DNA of 64,000 bases from Molanna angustata (GCA_963576475.1 OY754989.1:24628031-24692030), one strand, 5' to 3'; shown: positions 45,290 to 56,339, counted from the first letter of the stretch. Translations and numbers: made by a program. Notes: generated by a model from the sequence alone, not told the origin.

Positions 45290-46150
45290 GGCTATACAAC
45301 TCCGGTAGAGCTTTAGCCTCCTGAACAATAGCTTTCCAAGCCTTCCTGTCAGCTGCAGTGGACTCACAGTCATCACAAGCATTCAGCACGTTCAGATCTC
45401 GGGTAACATTGTCCATCAATCTCTGCCTTGGTCTTCCCAGGGGTCTCTTGCCCACAGGGTTATTTTGCAGGATACGTTTAGTGGCTCTTTCTTCCCCTGA
45501 TCTGACATGTCCAATCCAAGCTAATCTTCTGAACCTGATTTCGCTGGTGATTAAAGGTTATCTTGTCAATGCACGAATTTCCTCATTGCTTCGTGGTCTC
45601 CAGGTACCTGCCGCAATTCCTGATCTTGGGCCTAATATTTTACGCAATATCCTGTTTTCAAATGTTAGCAGTCTTTGTTGGTCCTTGAGTGTAATGCACC
45701 AGGACTCAGCATCATACATGATTACTGGTTTAATTAGGCTATTATATACCTGGAGTTTCACTCGTCGCGATATGGACTTTGGAGACAGGAATGCTCCTAG
45801 TGCCGCTGCTGCTCTTGTGCCACTTTGAATTCGGGACATCATCTCAACGCTCATCTCATTGGTGTTAGTAAGAATGCTACCCAGATACGTGAACTTATCT
45901 ACTTCTTCTATCCTATCCCCACTGACAACCACATCAATATATGGTGGCTTCCTAAAGTAATTTAATTTGGATAGGTAGACTTAGAGGTACTTTGTCTTCT
46001 GGGTGTTGATTTTAAGTCCCATTGTGACAGCCTAATTCTTGATGGTGGAGTACATATCCTCCAAGTCATGGTGTTCTTATGCTACCAAGGCTATATCGTC
46101 TGCATACCCAAAAATTATATGCATTCCCCCTAACGGCATACCACCTGATG
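45290..46150 (-). mobile_element. Second RTE-type LINE family, RT and C-terminal part
   Basis: Minus-strand translation contains the catalytic YADD box (46095-46106) in HIIFGYADDIALVA, then VDKFTYLGSILTNTNEMSVE, SLIKPVIMYDAESWCITLKD, and a C-terminal LAWIGHVRSGEERATKRIL and GRPRQRLMDNV before a stop near 45290. Three in-frame stops lie between 46000 and 45940. The upstream part (GLRQGDLLSPILFNLALEWV) is found at 46905-46975, separated by another LINE. Confidence 0.85.
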
Positions 46151-46154
46151 TATT

Positions 46155-46904
46155 CTCAATACCTTTTTTTTAACATGTCCACATAGGGGACACCAGCTAT
46201 TCGGATTTGAGTCCATTTTACTCTTCCGAAGAAGCGCACTACGTAGCGTTGGGAGGGGTTTGCAATCTAGAAAAGAGTTTATTAATTCGGATTTTAAAAA
46301 GACCCGGGTTGTACGAAGTTGGAAACACAGAAACAAAGCCCGACTGTGGAAGATCGTTCCACAGTCGGGCTGCTGTATTAATAAAGGAGTTCGAGAAGCG
46401 ACTGGTTCATATGTTGAAGGTCCACTGTGAATGGGTGCTGCGATTAAGTAAAGCGAGTGACTCTATTGCGAGTGGGTGGAGGAGGGACCAAAGATGCAAG
46501 TTCTTCTGAGCAATTCCCGTGGTAGTATCTATAGAATAAACTTAAAATACCGACTCTGCGTCTGTGTTCTAGTGATTGCAATCCATCAGTCAGTGATGGA
46601 TCATCAATCAGATGTATAGCACGCCTTTGGACAGCGTCGAGGGTATTCAGTAGGTATTAGGGGGCGCCACTCCAGAGGTGACTGCCATATTCAATAATTG
46701 GACGTATTTGCGCTTTGTAGAGTATACAGATCTGGGTCTTAGTAAAATATCTACGCGCTCTATATAGTACGCTCAATTTTTTGGAGGCGAGTTTCACCTT
46801 AGCTTCGATGGAGCCCTTGTAGTGTAATTGGTTCGTTATAGATACTCCAAGCAGGTCGATAGAGCTGCTGTTAGGTAGGGTGCTTCCGTTGAAAGACACT
46901 TGCA
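46155..46904 (-). mobile_element. LINE nested inside the previous LINE
   Basis: Minus-strand 46904-46657 encodes SFNGSTLPNSSSIDLLGVSI, KLASKKLSVLYRARRYFTKT and IRPIIEYGSHLWSGAP; the rest continues as ...VDLQHMNQSLLELLY-type sequence to the end RLQTLPTLR...-like region and a poly-A run (T-run at 46165-46173). The last 350 bp match 51538-51898. The reading frame of the host LINE resumes on the other side. The C-terminus has stops and an internal duplication of 'cccgactgtggaagatcgtt'-like sequence near 46337-46368. Confidence 0.8.
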
Positions 46905-46975
46905 CTACCCATTCCAAAGCTAAGTTGAAGAGGATGGGTGACAGTAGATCTCCTTGTCTAAGCCCTCATTAAACG
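46905..46975 (-). mobile_element. Upstream piece of the interrupted LINE
   Basis: Minus strand reads GLRQGDLLSPILFNLALEWV, the reverse-transcriptase segment that normally lies a short distance before the YADD box. Its continuation is at 46150. It has no further 5' sequence that I could recognise. Confidence 0.85.
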
Positions 46976-47074
46976 TTGATACTGACAAATTTTTATAATT
47001 AAATGTAGAGTACTGATTTATACATTTTAAATATTCAGGCAAGTTAAGAACGTGTCTTGAGTGTTTTAGTCTCC

Positions 47075-47166
47075 CTGTTGTATTTTCGACTATCCGGACA
47101 TCCGAAAACTACAATTATTGAAAAGAGTGGAAACATTATTCAAAGTTGGTGCCTCACAGTTAAAAA
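47075..47166. mobile_element. Element W, terminal fragment
   Basis: 'gttgtattttcgactatccg', 'aaaagagtggaaacattatt' and 'ggtgcctcacag' match the right end of element W at 15840-15932. Confidence 0.7.
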
Positions 47167-47430
47167 TATTCAGTGTGTTATAGTATGTATGTAGGTATAT
47201 GTGTGTGTGACCGTTACTAGTAGTGCTCAGTTAATATTCACACACACCATCGGATAATCCAATGAAATTATTCATTGCACACAATTTGACCGGCCCATTG
47301 TTTAACGACCGACAGATATAATCAACTCTAGTGGATTTTTTTTTAACCAACGCCAATTTCTACTAACCTTTGTACATCATACGTACCATTACGCCGTTTC
47401 CCTAACTGGGGTAAGCAGAGAGAACTGAAC

Positions 47431-48003
47431 GCCAGACTTTGGGTTACCATATCTCAGGATTTGTCCTGAGATTTCAGGATTTGTCGACTTTTCTCAGGAT
47501 TGCGGCCGAATTTTGCAAATCTCATGATATCTCAGGATTTTCAATAAAACACAGCTTACATTTGAAAGATCTCTTTAATTAAAAGTTAAGCAAACTAAAA
47601 ATAATCTTCCTTTGGTAATAATCCAAGTAGGTACTTAATCAGTTTTATCGTACTTAATATGTGAAGATACCTTTTTAAGTAAAGTTTTTTTCTTTAATTA
47701 TTGATTTATAAAATAATGCTCCAATTGTTAAACTCTTCAAATTATATTGAACCAAAAGTATAGCTCTAACTGAAGACACCTTTAGTCGATTTCTTTCTTT
47801 CGACCATTGAGCCCCCATGATAGGAAAAACTCTTTCTACGTTTGCATTCTGGGCTGTAATTGCAAATATATATTGACAAATACGCAGTATCTCTGGTAAT
47901 CGTGAAATACCTATTGTCTTGAAAATGTTTGCCCAGTTTTCCATGGAAATCAGACCTTTTCTCCGGACTTTTGACTTTTTCATCTGGTAACCCTAGCCAG
48001 ACT
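47431..48003 (-). mobile_element. Deleted hAT transposon with 8-bp duplication
   Basis: Element 47439-47995 (557 bp) flanked by GCCAGACT (47431-47438, 47996-48003). The ends read TTGGGTTACCA and reversed TAGGGTTACCAG. Just inside the left end lie repeated 'ctcaggatttgtc' motifs. Eight-base duplications and a TIR of this form are hallmarks of hAT elements. Most of the transposase gene is deleted. Confidence 0.9.
47675..47983 (-). pseudogene. hAT transposase, C-terminal dimerisation domain remnant
   Basis: The minus-strand frame of 102 codons contains LPEILRICQYIFAITAQNAN, VERVFPIMGAQWSKERNRL and VSSVRAILLVQYNLK. The sequence 'AxxxNxERVFSxxGxxxxxxRNRLxxxxVxAxLLxxxN' is the conserved hAT dimerisation region. 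Catalytic parts are absent, and the upstream segment is lost by internal deletion. It lies exactly inside the hAT element ends. Confidence 0.88.
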
Positions 48004-48194
48004 GTTCTATCTCCTAACTGAAAATTCCTGCACAAGATTTAAATTATGATTCCCTACTAGCCTATCTGCAACTCCATGACCTCTCCGATAGAAGTAATGT
48101 ATCCGATCTCATGATCATCTATAAGATAATCAATTACTACTCCAGCTTCTCTTACCTCAATAGATGGCGTTCCAATAAAATAAATAAAAATAAT

Positions 48195-48530
48195 AAGATT
48201 GTTGTTCATAATTTCACCCATAGATGGCTGTAGTAAAAATTCCTTATTTTCAAGCGAAAAGAATTTCAGTATTACAATATATAGAACTTTCAAAATTGAA
48301 TTGATAGGGATCTCATTAAAAGGCATAATTGGTGAACGTTGCGCAAGCGCATAAAGTGATCACGTAAACCAGCCGATGACAGGTCGTAAGCCCTGTAGGT
48401 GCCTTGATTTCCCGGTTCTCCTACAATAAATATTCCAACTTCGTCTCTATTGAGATAATTATAAATCTGTTAAAAAATATCTTTGACTCCCGACAGGGAA
48501 AAAAATCCAATGTTTGCGCATATGCAATAA
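48195..48530. mobile_element. Foldback family F, half element
   Basis: 'ggcataattggtgaacgttg', 'cgcaagcgcataaagtgatc' and 'aacttcgtctctattgagat' match, reversed, the left arm and loop of the element at 56340-56800. Only one arm is present here. It contains the segment 'gacaggtcgtaagccctgta', which has been deleted from the right arm of the 56340 copy. Confidence 0.75.
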
Positions 48531-48674
48531 TAAAAATATTCGGTTCTCTTACCTCGTTAGTCAGATACATACATTACCATATTACAACAAGGAATACTCG
48601 CCATACTATATAACATTCCTATGTAAGATATCCAACACTAATTATTATTTTTATAACTCACCAATTAATAGAAC

Positions 48675-49290
48675 CGTTACACTTTCTGCCCATTCTGAGC
48701 CACATTGCACCCCATGACTTGCGAAGACAGTCTGCAGTGGTCCGTGAATATGAAAAGCTTATCCGGAACTTGGAGTTGCCATTCCATCCCGATCTTGAGT
48801 ATCTCGAGTCTCACAGTAGGCTTAAATCACGAAAACCTCCACTGATTACGGCGAAGACCTTGCACGATAGCAATTTCTGTGTTGTCGAAACCTGGAGGTC
48901 TAGATGGGAGGCGGCATCGGACCCAGTGTTCAGCCATCTACCTTGCATTACGAGCAAACCACCTGGTTTCAACAAACCCCGAAGAATCTGGACAGCACTT
49001 AACCGAGTGCGGACTGGACACGGCAGATGCGCCGACTTCTCCTTCAAGTGTGGATGGCGGGACTCTCCTGAGTGTGACTGCGGTGCGGAGAGGCAGACTG
49101 TGAGCCATGTGGTGTCTGAGTGTGCTTTAAGAGCCTTTGGGGGGGACCCCTCGGAATTTATGGTCCTGAGAGAAGCAGCGCCCAATTATTTAGAAAACTT
49201 AGATTTTATTTTTTAACTTTTGACGGGCACTACAGTGCGACATATTGTTGTGATATACTAACTTTGTGACCATAAGATAAATAAATAAAT
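48675..49290 (+). mobile_element. LINE C-terminus with CCHC-like zinc motif
   Basis: Open frame to 49216: LHFLPILSHIAPHDLRRQSA, VVREYEKLIRNLELPFHPDL..., then RIWTALNRVRTGHGRCADFS and WRDSPECDCGAERQTVSHVV-SECAL. The C-x-C-x8-H-x3-C motif after an R-x-RTGHGRC stretch is seen at the C-terminus of several insect non-LTR retrotransposons. It is followed by a 3' UTR and an (aata)n end at 49271-49286. It is 5'-truncated; the open frame suggests a fairly recent insertion. Confidence 0.8.
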
Positions 49291-49329
49291 ATAATTCATC
49301 GGTTGGGTAATGATTATGGTTATCTGACT

Positions 49330-49910
49330 GATGTATTCTTCCATTCTATTAAACACTTGATAATTCTTCAATGCCGTTTTATGAAAATGATGTGCGTTTT
49401 TGTCCTTTCTACTCTTCCAAGACACTCCACAAAATTTTCAAATTTTGTATGGAAAAATTTCATTATTTTCATGATATTTCTCATTATTTTCATGATATTT
49501 TATAAAAGTGATGTCTCTTTTTATCAATTTGTAAATAAAAATAATAAATTTTAAGTTTCCTGAGCTTGGGGTCACTTTGAAATATTTGACAGTTAAAAAA
49601 TATTCACAGCACTTATCAGATATCGTTCAAAATTTAATGGGGGTCTAAGCGAGTATCAGATATACAAATTTGCAAAATTTGAAAAGAATCGAATGACTAC
49701 TTTAGTCTATAATCGATAAATAAGAACAAACACGCCGTACATAGCACAAAGTACACAGCACACACACACAGATACATTGTGATGAAACTTTAAGAATACA
49801 ATTTCAGCATGATACTAGTTGTTAATCTGTAATATAAAAAATAGACTTAATAATCGCGAGTTCAACTTCCCACTGTATCCCCTTGGGGTAGTGAGGAGTA
49901 AAAATGGGAT
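49330..49910 (+). repeat. Repeat family A copy
   Basis: Contains 'cttgataattcttcaatgcc', 'gagcttggggtcactttgaa', 'acacgccgtacatagcacaa' and 'ccttggggtagtgaggagta' in the same order as 7500-8095, with a small internal duplication around 'atgatatttctcattatttt'. Confidence 0.75.
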
Positions 49911-49999
49911 AGTGATCTTAAACGTCAAAATTAAAAAATCCGCGCAGCGAGAATATGTCGGCATTCTTTCTTATTTTCGACTGCAATGCGTGCGAATGA

Positions 50000-50980
50000 A
50001 ATGGCCGAAATCCTTTTTTGATATTTGGCTGGCCGCAAGCGGTCCGCTGCCCGCAGTTTGCTCGGGGCTGGTATATGTGTATATTTAAGTGTGTATGTTT
50101 GCATGTGTGTATACCGCCTGACCTCTATTATAATGTAGTTTAACTCCGCTGTGTTCATACGTTGTATAAGGTACGTCCATTGATTATTCAACTTGGGACA
50201 TTTTTTTACCATCCATGACAGTTATTATGATAAATATGCATCACCTTTAACTCCTCATGACACATCGAATGATGATTACTTTTTAATTATGTAGTTATAT
50301 TGCACAAATGTATAGGGACACGGCGTGTTAGTACATATTATTATGCTGTCCTATTACTGACCTTGCATAATACAAACTTGATTAATATTAGACAACTCGA
50401 TTCGGATTCGATCCCCGGTGGAGACACAGTTTTTAATTGTTTTCAATCTGAATCTTTTTTTTTTTCGCTACTCCCACCACCACCCGCTCTGCATATGGGG
50501 ACTATAAACGGCCCCTTCACAGAACGCTAAGTGAGCGACAAGATTAGTAATCTCGGCACCATAGTGCAAAAGAAAAATCGACGAATGTGAATGGAGGATT
50601 CACACTCGGGAACTTCAGATCTTATAAATGAGAAATATCAAGGGTATGAGCAAGATCTCTGTAAAAAATAACCTACTGGGAATCTAACAATAGTAAGGTA
50701 CCATAACTATGACAAAACTTTTTAAAGGCTTTAAAATTGTTCTTCGAGATCACAAAATCCGCGTGACCAATGGGACCTTGAAGAGACCCACGGACAGCAA
50801 CGAGGAGCTCCGATCTAAAAGAGGACACCATTGGGTGGCAACACTCCCACAGGATATGTTCCGAAGTTTGGTCTGGGCACTGACAGAACTGACATGAGGC
50901 AGAGGGGGCAATATTAAATCTTTGTACGTTTTGTGTTTTTTTTATTATCTATATTGTATTAAATAAATAAATTGTTGTTT
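50000..50980 (+). other. Mixed repeat debris
   Basis: A SINE family C body fragment lies at 50399-50455 (cgattcggattcgatccccg, ggagacacagtttttaattg). From about 50640 to 50970 the sequence looks like a LINE 3' end (gaggcagagggggcaatatt, (aata)n near 50962). No gene could be supported. Confidence 0.45.
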
Positions 50981-51537
50981 CAAAACAATATGTTATTTTA
51001 TTATAACAGTTAAGATTTCAAAACACCTTTTCAGCGTGTTTCACTGAAACCAAAGCTACACAATCCTACGGATTTTTCAGGGTCCTAAAGGTAAATGAAA
51101 AGAAACATTCTATTAAGCATCTAATTATATTGAATTAAAAATTGGGATAGTGGACATTTTACAAATTGAGATAATACGAATTCTGTATCAGTGACTAACT
51201 AACTGTATATTAGTTTGCTTCACATTTTATTTTATACATGAATTACAAAAAAAATAAAATAAACATTAGAAACATCTGTGTATTGACGGGCCGGCCATGA
51301 CGTAATAAATATTTCACAAAAAAACATTTTAAAAATTGAGATAAGACAAATTCTATATTACAATACATAGATTAATTATTATCTTTGTAAATTTATGTGA
51401 TTGTAAAACAGAAAAAAAATAATAAAAATTCTGACAAATATGTCGACTATTATGTTAGCGTCCCGCAGTTGTCACAACACAAAATAATGGATGCAAACAG
51501 CTGTAAACAACGAATACCATAGAGCATAAGACGGTAT
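50981..51537. other. AT-rich DNA, nothing recognised
   Basis: Repeated 'aattgagataatacgaattc' (51174) and 'aattgagataagacaaattc' (51335) show a local direct duplication of roughly 160 bp. No coding feature. Confidence 0.45.
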
Positions 51538-51898
51538 TTTTTTTTTTTTTTTTTTAACATGTCTACGTAGGGGACGCCAGCTATTAGGATTTGGGTCCAT
51601 TTTACTCTTCCGAAGAAGCGCACTACGTAGCGTTGGGAGGGGTTTGCAATCTAGAAAAGAGTTTATTAATTCGGATTTTAAAAAGACCCGGGTTGTACGA
51701 AGATGGAAACACAGAATTCGGAAGATCGTTCCACAGTCGGGCTGCTGTGTTAATAAAGGAGTTCGAGAAGCGACTTGTTCGTATATGTTGAAGGTCCACT
51801 GTGAATGGATGCTGCGATTGAGTGAAGCGAGTGACTCTGTTGCGAGTGGGTGGAGGAGGTACCAAAGATGCAAGTTCTTTTACACGTGTTAAAAACAT
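51538..51898 (-). mobile_element. LINE 3' end with poly-A tail
   Basis: On the minus strand: FLTRVKELASLVPPPPTRNR, FINTAARLWNDLPNSVFPSS and LFKIRINKLFSRLQTPPNAT*, then a short UTR and an 18-base A run (T-run 51537-51554). It is the same family as the nested LINE at 46155-46904 and shares nearly all of its last 350 bp. Confidence 0.85.
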
Positions 51899-52751
51899 TG
51901 ATCGACGATTAGTTGATTTTTTCTTAATTGTGTATTGAAATAACCAATTTTCTAAATTGGCAATTACGAATCTAATCGACGATCAGTTGATTGACAATTA
52001 ACTCCATTTTTTATTGTCCATTGAAATATCGGCCATAAGTCTGCTTTAATTTTTATAAAACTGGCTGTTATAGAAATTATTTTCAAAATATACTATATAA
52101 CCTACTATAGCCTCTTAAAAGGATGGTATGCGAAGACCGGACAATAATATAGTTATTATGAACCTATTGTAAATTGTACGAGACAATATCCATAAAGACG
52201 ACATATCCGAAATACATATTCCCTAAAGGGACTATTGTTTGGAACCCTCTTACTGCTTATCCAATCAACTGGGTTGTAAAACCAGGGACCGCCATAATAA
52301 TTCGTTACAGTTATTGTCGGGGGTTACAGAATTGACCAGTGGTCAGAATATGGTCACTGCAAAATTTTCCAATGGACACATTGTAAAACTTGCCCATTCA
52401 ATATAAGCGTAGTTTCATTTTTATGGATTGTGCTGAAATTTCATCTAAACGGATTGATCTTTTCGACACACTTCCAATACTAGAGACCTAGGAGTAGTTT
52501 TATAGATATTCGCGCACTGTAGACTTTTAAGTCGGGCGATAGTTGATGACAGGTCATAAGGCCTGTTAGAATATCTTTGTTTTTTTCTCTGCTTTTATAC
52601 ACAATCTCGTCCTTCAAAAATGATTCGAAAAATACCTATAGTAGGTACACACCTACTTCTATGTGTTTTACTGCTCCCACAATATACCTAGCATTGTTCT
52701 AATGCAGAAAAACATTACATTAACTATTACAGAGTTAATATAATAGTTAAT
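51899..52751. other. Unassigned DNA with a possible Harbinger-like end
   Basis: 'atcgacgattagttgatttt' (51901) and 'atcgacgatcagttgattga' (51975) are a direct repeat. 'taatttttataaaactggct' (52049) resembles the reversed end of the element at 5135. 52540-52580 has a short match to foldback family F (gatgacaggtcataaggcct). No gene is seen. Confidence 0.45.
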
Positions 52752-53151
52752 GTGATGGAATGTAATAGAACGATGCATGACAGGGTCAGAAATGAGGACA
52801 TAAGGAAAGAATGTAGGATAAAGAAAGATGTTATTAATAGAATGAAAGTGAACACATTGAGATGGTTTGGCCACATGGGGAGAATGGATGAGGAACGCCT
52901 GACGAAGAAAATATACATTGCGGACAGGAATGGAATTAGAGGTCGGGGCCGCCCAAGGAAGGGATGGCACGTCCATGTGAACGGTATTTTGAAAGACGGA
53001 AATGTTAGAAGCGTGAACAAAAGACGGACATGTATAAGACGATGTATGAATGTTGTCGAGGCGATGAATGTATGTCATGATAGAGGTAAGTGGCGTTCGG
53101 TTCTCTCTACCTACCCCGTAAGGGATATGGCGTGATGGTATGTATGTATGT
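52752..53151 (+). mobile_element. RTE-like LINE, 3' fragment
   Basis: Open frame: MECNRTMHDRVRNEDIRKEC, LRWFGHMGRMDEERLTKKIY, GRGRPRKGWHVHVNGILKDG and ...GKWRSVLSTYPVRDMA, ending in (tatg)n at 53137-53151. It is close to the copies at 8729, 24347 and 53512. Confidence 0.9.
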
Positions 53152-53224
53152 ACATCACATTAAAAACGTTTGACAGCGTACAATATCCTAAAATGTACAT
53201 TGCCAAATTGAAAAATAAGAAACG

Positions 53225-53505
53225 CCTGGTTTCCTATAAATCTGTTAATTTTCCATCCCTTTTGATCGCTCCTCATCCTCTCCCTTCCCTTTCTGATTTT
53301 CCTCTCCTTTCTGAATTTGTGTAATTTCTCACTTTTGTTTTGTTGTCTTATACTGGTTGTGTTATTATGTATATGCCGAAACTATGTTATGTACTTTTGA
53401 TCTCAAATGGTTGACTCCAAGAAATTGCCTCCAGCCAATAAGTCCGCCATTTGCAGTATGTAATTTTATGTATGTACAAAAAAGTGTTATATAAATAAAT
53501 AAATC
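53225..53505 (+). mobile_element. LINE 3' UTR and tail
   Basis: A pyrimidine-rich stretch (cctctcccttccctttctga) followed by 'gcctccagccaataagtccg', 'ccatttgcagtatgtaattt' and an (aata)n end (53490-53504). Similar tails occur at 40250-40310 and 54205-54287. No coding part is present. Confidence 0.6.
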
Positions 53506-53511
53506 ACATAC

Positions 53512-54172
53512 ATACATACATACCGTCACGTCATGTCCCTCACGGGGTAGGCAGAGAGAACCGAAAGCCACATTTTTCTATCTTGACACACATTCATCGC
53601 CTCATCAACATTCATACATCGTCTTATACATGTTCGTCTGTTGTTCACGCTTCTTACATTTCCATCTTTCAGAATATCGTTTACATGGTCGTGCCATCCT
53701 TTTCTTGGGCGCCCGCGAACTCTTATTCCATTCCTGTCAGCTTTGTATATTTTCTTCGTCAGGCGTTCTTCATTCATTCTCTCCATGTGGCCAAACCATC
53801 TCAATGTGTTAACTTTCATTCTGTTAATTACATCTTTCTTCATCTTACATTCTTTCCTTGTATCTTCATTTCGAACTCTGTCATACATCGTTCTGTTACA
53901 AATTCTTCTAAGCGTTCTCATTTCAACTGCATTTATTCTGCTTTCGTGCGACTTCTGCCATGTCCAGTTCTCACTTGCATACGTCAGGGTTGGCACTACG
54001 ATTGCGTTATGAATGGCAACTTTAGCATCTTTTGATATGTTGCGATCATTCATAACTGGTCTAAGTGTTCCATTCACTCTGTTTCCTGCCATAACTCTTC
54101 TTTCAATATCCTTATCAGGCCGTCCATTCCGTTGGAACATACTACCCAGATAGACGTACTCGTCGACTTGTT
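53512..54172 (-). mobile_element. RTE-like LINE, long 3' fragment
   Basis: An uninterrupted minus-strand frame 54140-53526: MFQRNGRPDKDIERRVMAGN, HNAIVVPTLTYASENWTWQK, FGHMERMNEERLTKKIYKAD, GRPRKGWHDHVNDILKDGNV and LSAYPVRDMT. It lacks the four-base insertion seen at 25000 and 42768. The 3' tail is (cata)n at 53509-53523. 5'-truncated at about 54172. Confidence 0.92.
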
Positions 54173-54179
54173 AAATCAC

Positions 54180-54290
54180 AGTCATCCATATTATGTAACA
54201 GATGGTTGTGAGGAAGATATTGTCACTAGGCAATCAGTCCGCCATTTGTACCGACAAAAAAGTGTTAAAACAAATAAATAAATAAACGAT
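54180..54290 (+). mobile_element. LINE 3' tail
   Basis: 'acagatggttgtgaggaaga', 'actaggcaatcagtccgcca' and an (aata)n tract form the end of a retroelement of the type that begins at 63148. The RTE fragment above seems to have joined or inserted upstream of it. Confidence 0.6.
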
Positions 54291-54589
54291 TCGTTACATG
54301 AACGAAATTCTACTATTTGGGTCCGTGCTGTTTTCGTATGAGTCACTTCACATCACATCTCATGTGTCCTTCTCACAGCTGTTTAGTATTTATTCACGGT
54401 ACAAGACCACTCGAGGAGAGACAAATATGTTTGGAATTTCACTATACCTACATATACCTATATATTATATTACAGACATGCCATACCTATGTACATATGA
54501 AGTTATTTGTTTACATTTTGTATGGATACAAAACAACGGAACTCAGACATTTTTACTATGGAATAGTGAAAAGTCATGATATCAAAATT

Positions 54590-55195
54590 TGTAAGGACAA
54601 AATGAGGATATACAAAACATGCGTCAGACCTATCCTAACATACGCCATTGAATCCAGGGCTGATACGGTCCGTACTAAACAACTTATGCGCACCAGTGAA
54701 ATGAAAATAATTATCGATGAAGTTTTTATTTGGTAGAATTCCATTATATGTTATATCTACAATAAAAAGTAAAGACTTTTTGATTCTACATTAATTTAAT
54801 TGAGCGCGATAGGCCTATTTCGCCTTGTTAGGGCATTAACTAGTTTATAAGCTAGTTAATGCCCTAACAAGGCGAAATAGGCCTATCGCGCTCAATTAAA
54901 TTAATGTAGAATCAAAAAGTCTTTACTTTTTGTTATAGATATAACATGAAATGAAAATACTTCGATGCATAGCTGGCAAAAGTCTTCGTGATAGAGTCAT
55001 GAATACAGAGATCCGAAGAATTTGCGAAGCTGAGGACATCGTAAGATGGGGGCGCCAAAGAAGAAGGTACTGGAATGAACACGTCTGCCGCATGTACGAA
55101 GATAGGATCCCAAAGATAGCACGAGACAACGTACCGGAGGGGTGCAACATTAAACAGGCCCTAGGCCTAATAATGAAAGAAGAAGAAGAAGATTT
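54590..55195 (+). mobile_element. LINE fragment interrupted by a palindrome
   Basis: RIYKTCVRPILTYAIESRAD and QLMRTSEMK (to 54709) continue after the insert as MKILRCIAGKSLRDRVMNTE, IVRWGRQRRRYWNEHVCRMY and VPEGCNIKQALGLI. The order matches the post-catalytic part of RTE-type polyproteins, from a family different from the (tatg)n-tailed one. The duplicated 13 bases (54697-54709 and 54947-54959) mark the insertion site. Confidence 0.82.
54748..54947. mobile_element. 200-bp near-perfect palindrome
   Basis: Arms 54748-54847 and 54848-54947 are inverted copies with about three to four mismatches over 100 bp and no loop. Thirty-eight bases (54710-54747) between the left 13-base direct repeat and the left arm have no inverted partner. 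The palindrome would fold into a very stable hairpin. Superfamily unknown. Confidence 0.9.
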
Positions 55196-56339
55196 TTTTA
55201 CATCAATTTCAGAACGGGTATCACGTAGAGAGTGCACAGTATGAGTTTCGTCGTGATGTGTTTGTTTGTTTGTTTGTATGGCGTAAACCGTAAATATTAT
55301 CATTAAATCGCCCCCAAAATTTTTAAACACATATCTGGAATTGTAACTAATTTTGAGATTTAACATTGTTTCATGGCGCATTCATATCAGATCGGCTCAC
55401 AACTGTATTTGTGTCTGCAAGGAACAAAAACCATTGGCAATTTATTTATTTACGGTAACAGTCACAATTACAAAAGTACATTAAATAAGACAATTACCCA
55501 CAGAAGGACCAGAATATGTACAAAGTTAACAAAAACATGTGAATGATGGTGTATCTGAATCAAAAGGATCTAGGAGAGGATTAAAAGGGAAGATTAACAA
55601 TATTACAATATTACTACATGCCATCATGATGAGAACTCGATTTCGTCATAACGATTTATCATAATAATTACATTTTGGCATACATCGCATACACACATAC
55701 ATTAGAAGTAGGTAAGTTTATTACATCGTAATAAACTTAAACATCGCTTTCCTTTGTAAACATCGCTTAACTTAAATAAAAAAGGTATTATTAGAATTAA
55801 ATACATTAAACTAGATTTAAAATTCAACTGCTACCATATCTATTCACCTATTTTATCTCGATAATTCATGTATGTATTTGTGACCAATATTGTCTTGTTA
55901 GACAAGGTCTGAAAAAAAGTACGAAATAAAATCATAACTCGAAATCTACATAATAGTGATTTTCTGTTCTCCACCTTCTGACTGTACTGTATGGGACGCA
56001 CTGTACGAAGAGTATAACATTACATATTTAATATTAAGATACAGGTGACTTCATACGAACATACCTATGTAAATACCTGTTGATTGTACCTACATAATAT
56101 GTACAAAAGGTCAAAGATGAAAGATCGCGTGACTATTTATGTAACTAATATTGTTTTATATACAATAGTGACATCTATTGATATTTTGTTTAACTATTAT
56201 GCAACATATTAGTTTTAACCCTTTCTTAACCGATGATTCCAATTGGAATCATTAATGTATTTTACGTATTATCACAATGAATATTGTTTTTAGCTATGTT
56301 ATTTCTCTTTTAAATTATTAATCACAATATTCGAATATT
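55196..56339. other. AT-rich DNA with a LINE tail
   Basis: 55200-55265 matches the dispersed repeat at 6645-6715 (aacgggtatcacgtagagag). 55441-55600 looks like a minus-strand LINE tail (atttatttacggtaacagtc). Otherwise nothing recognised. Confidence 0.45.

Larger units (their letters stand above)
47370..48018 (-). mobile_element. RTE-like LINE tail split by a hAT element
   Basis: 47380-47438 (accattacgccgtttcccta, agagaactgaacgccagact) and 48004-48018 (gttctatctcc) are parts of one RTE tail, corresponding to 38920-38972 in another copy. The intervening segment is the hAT insertion. Confidence 0.8.
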
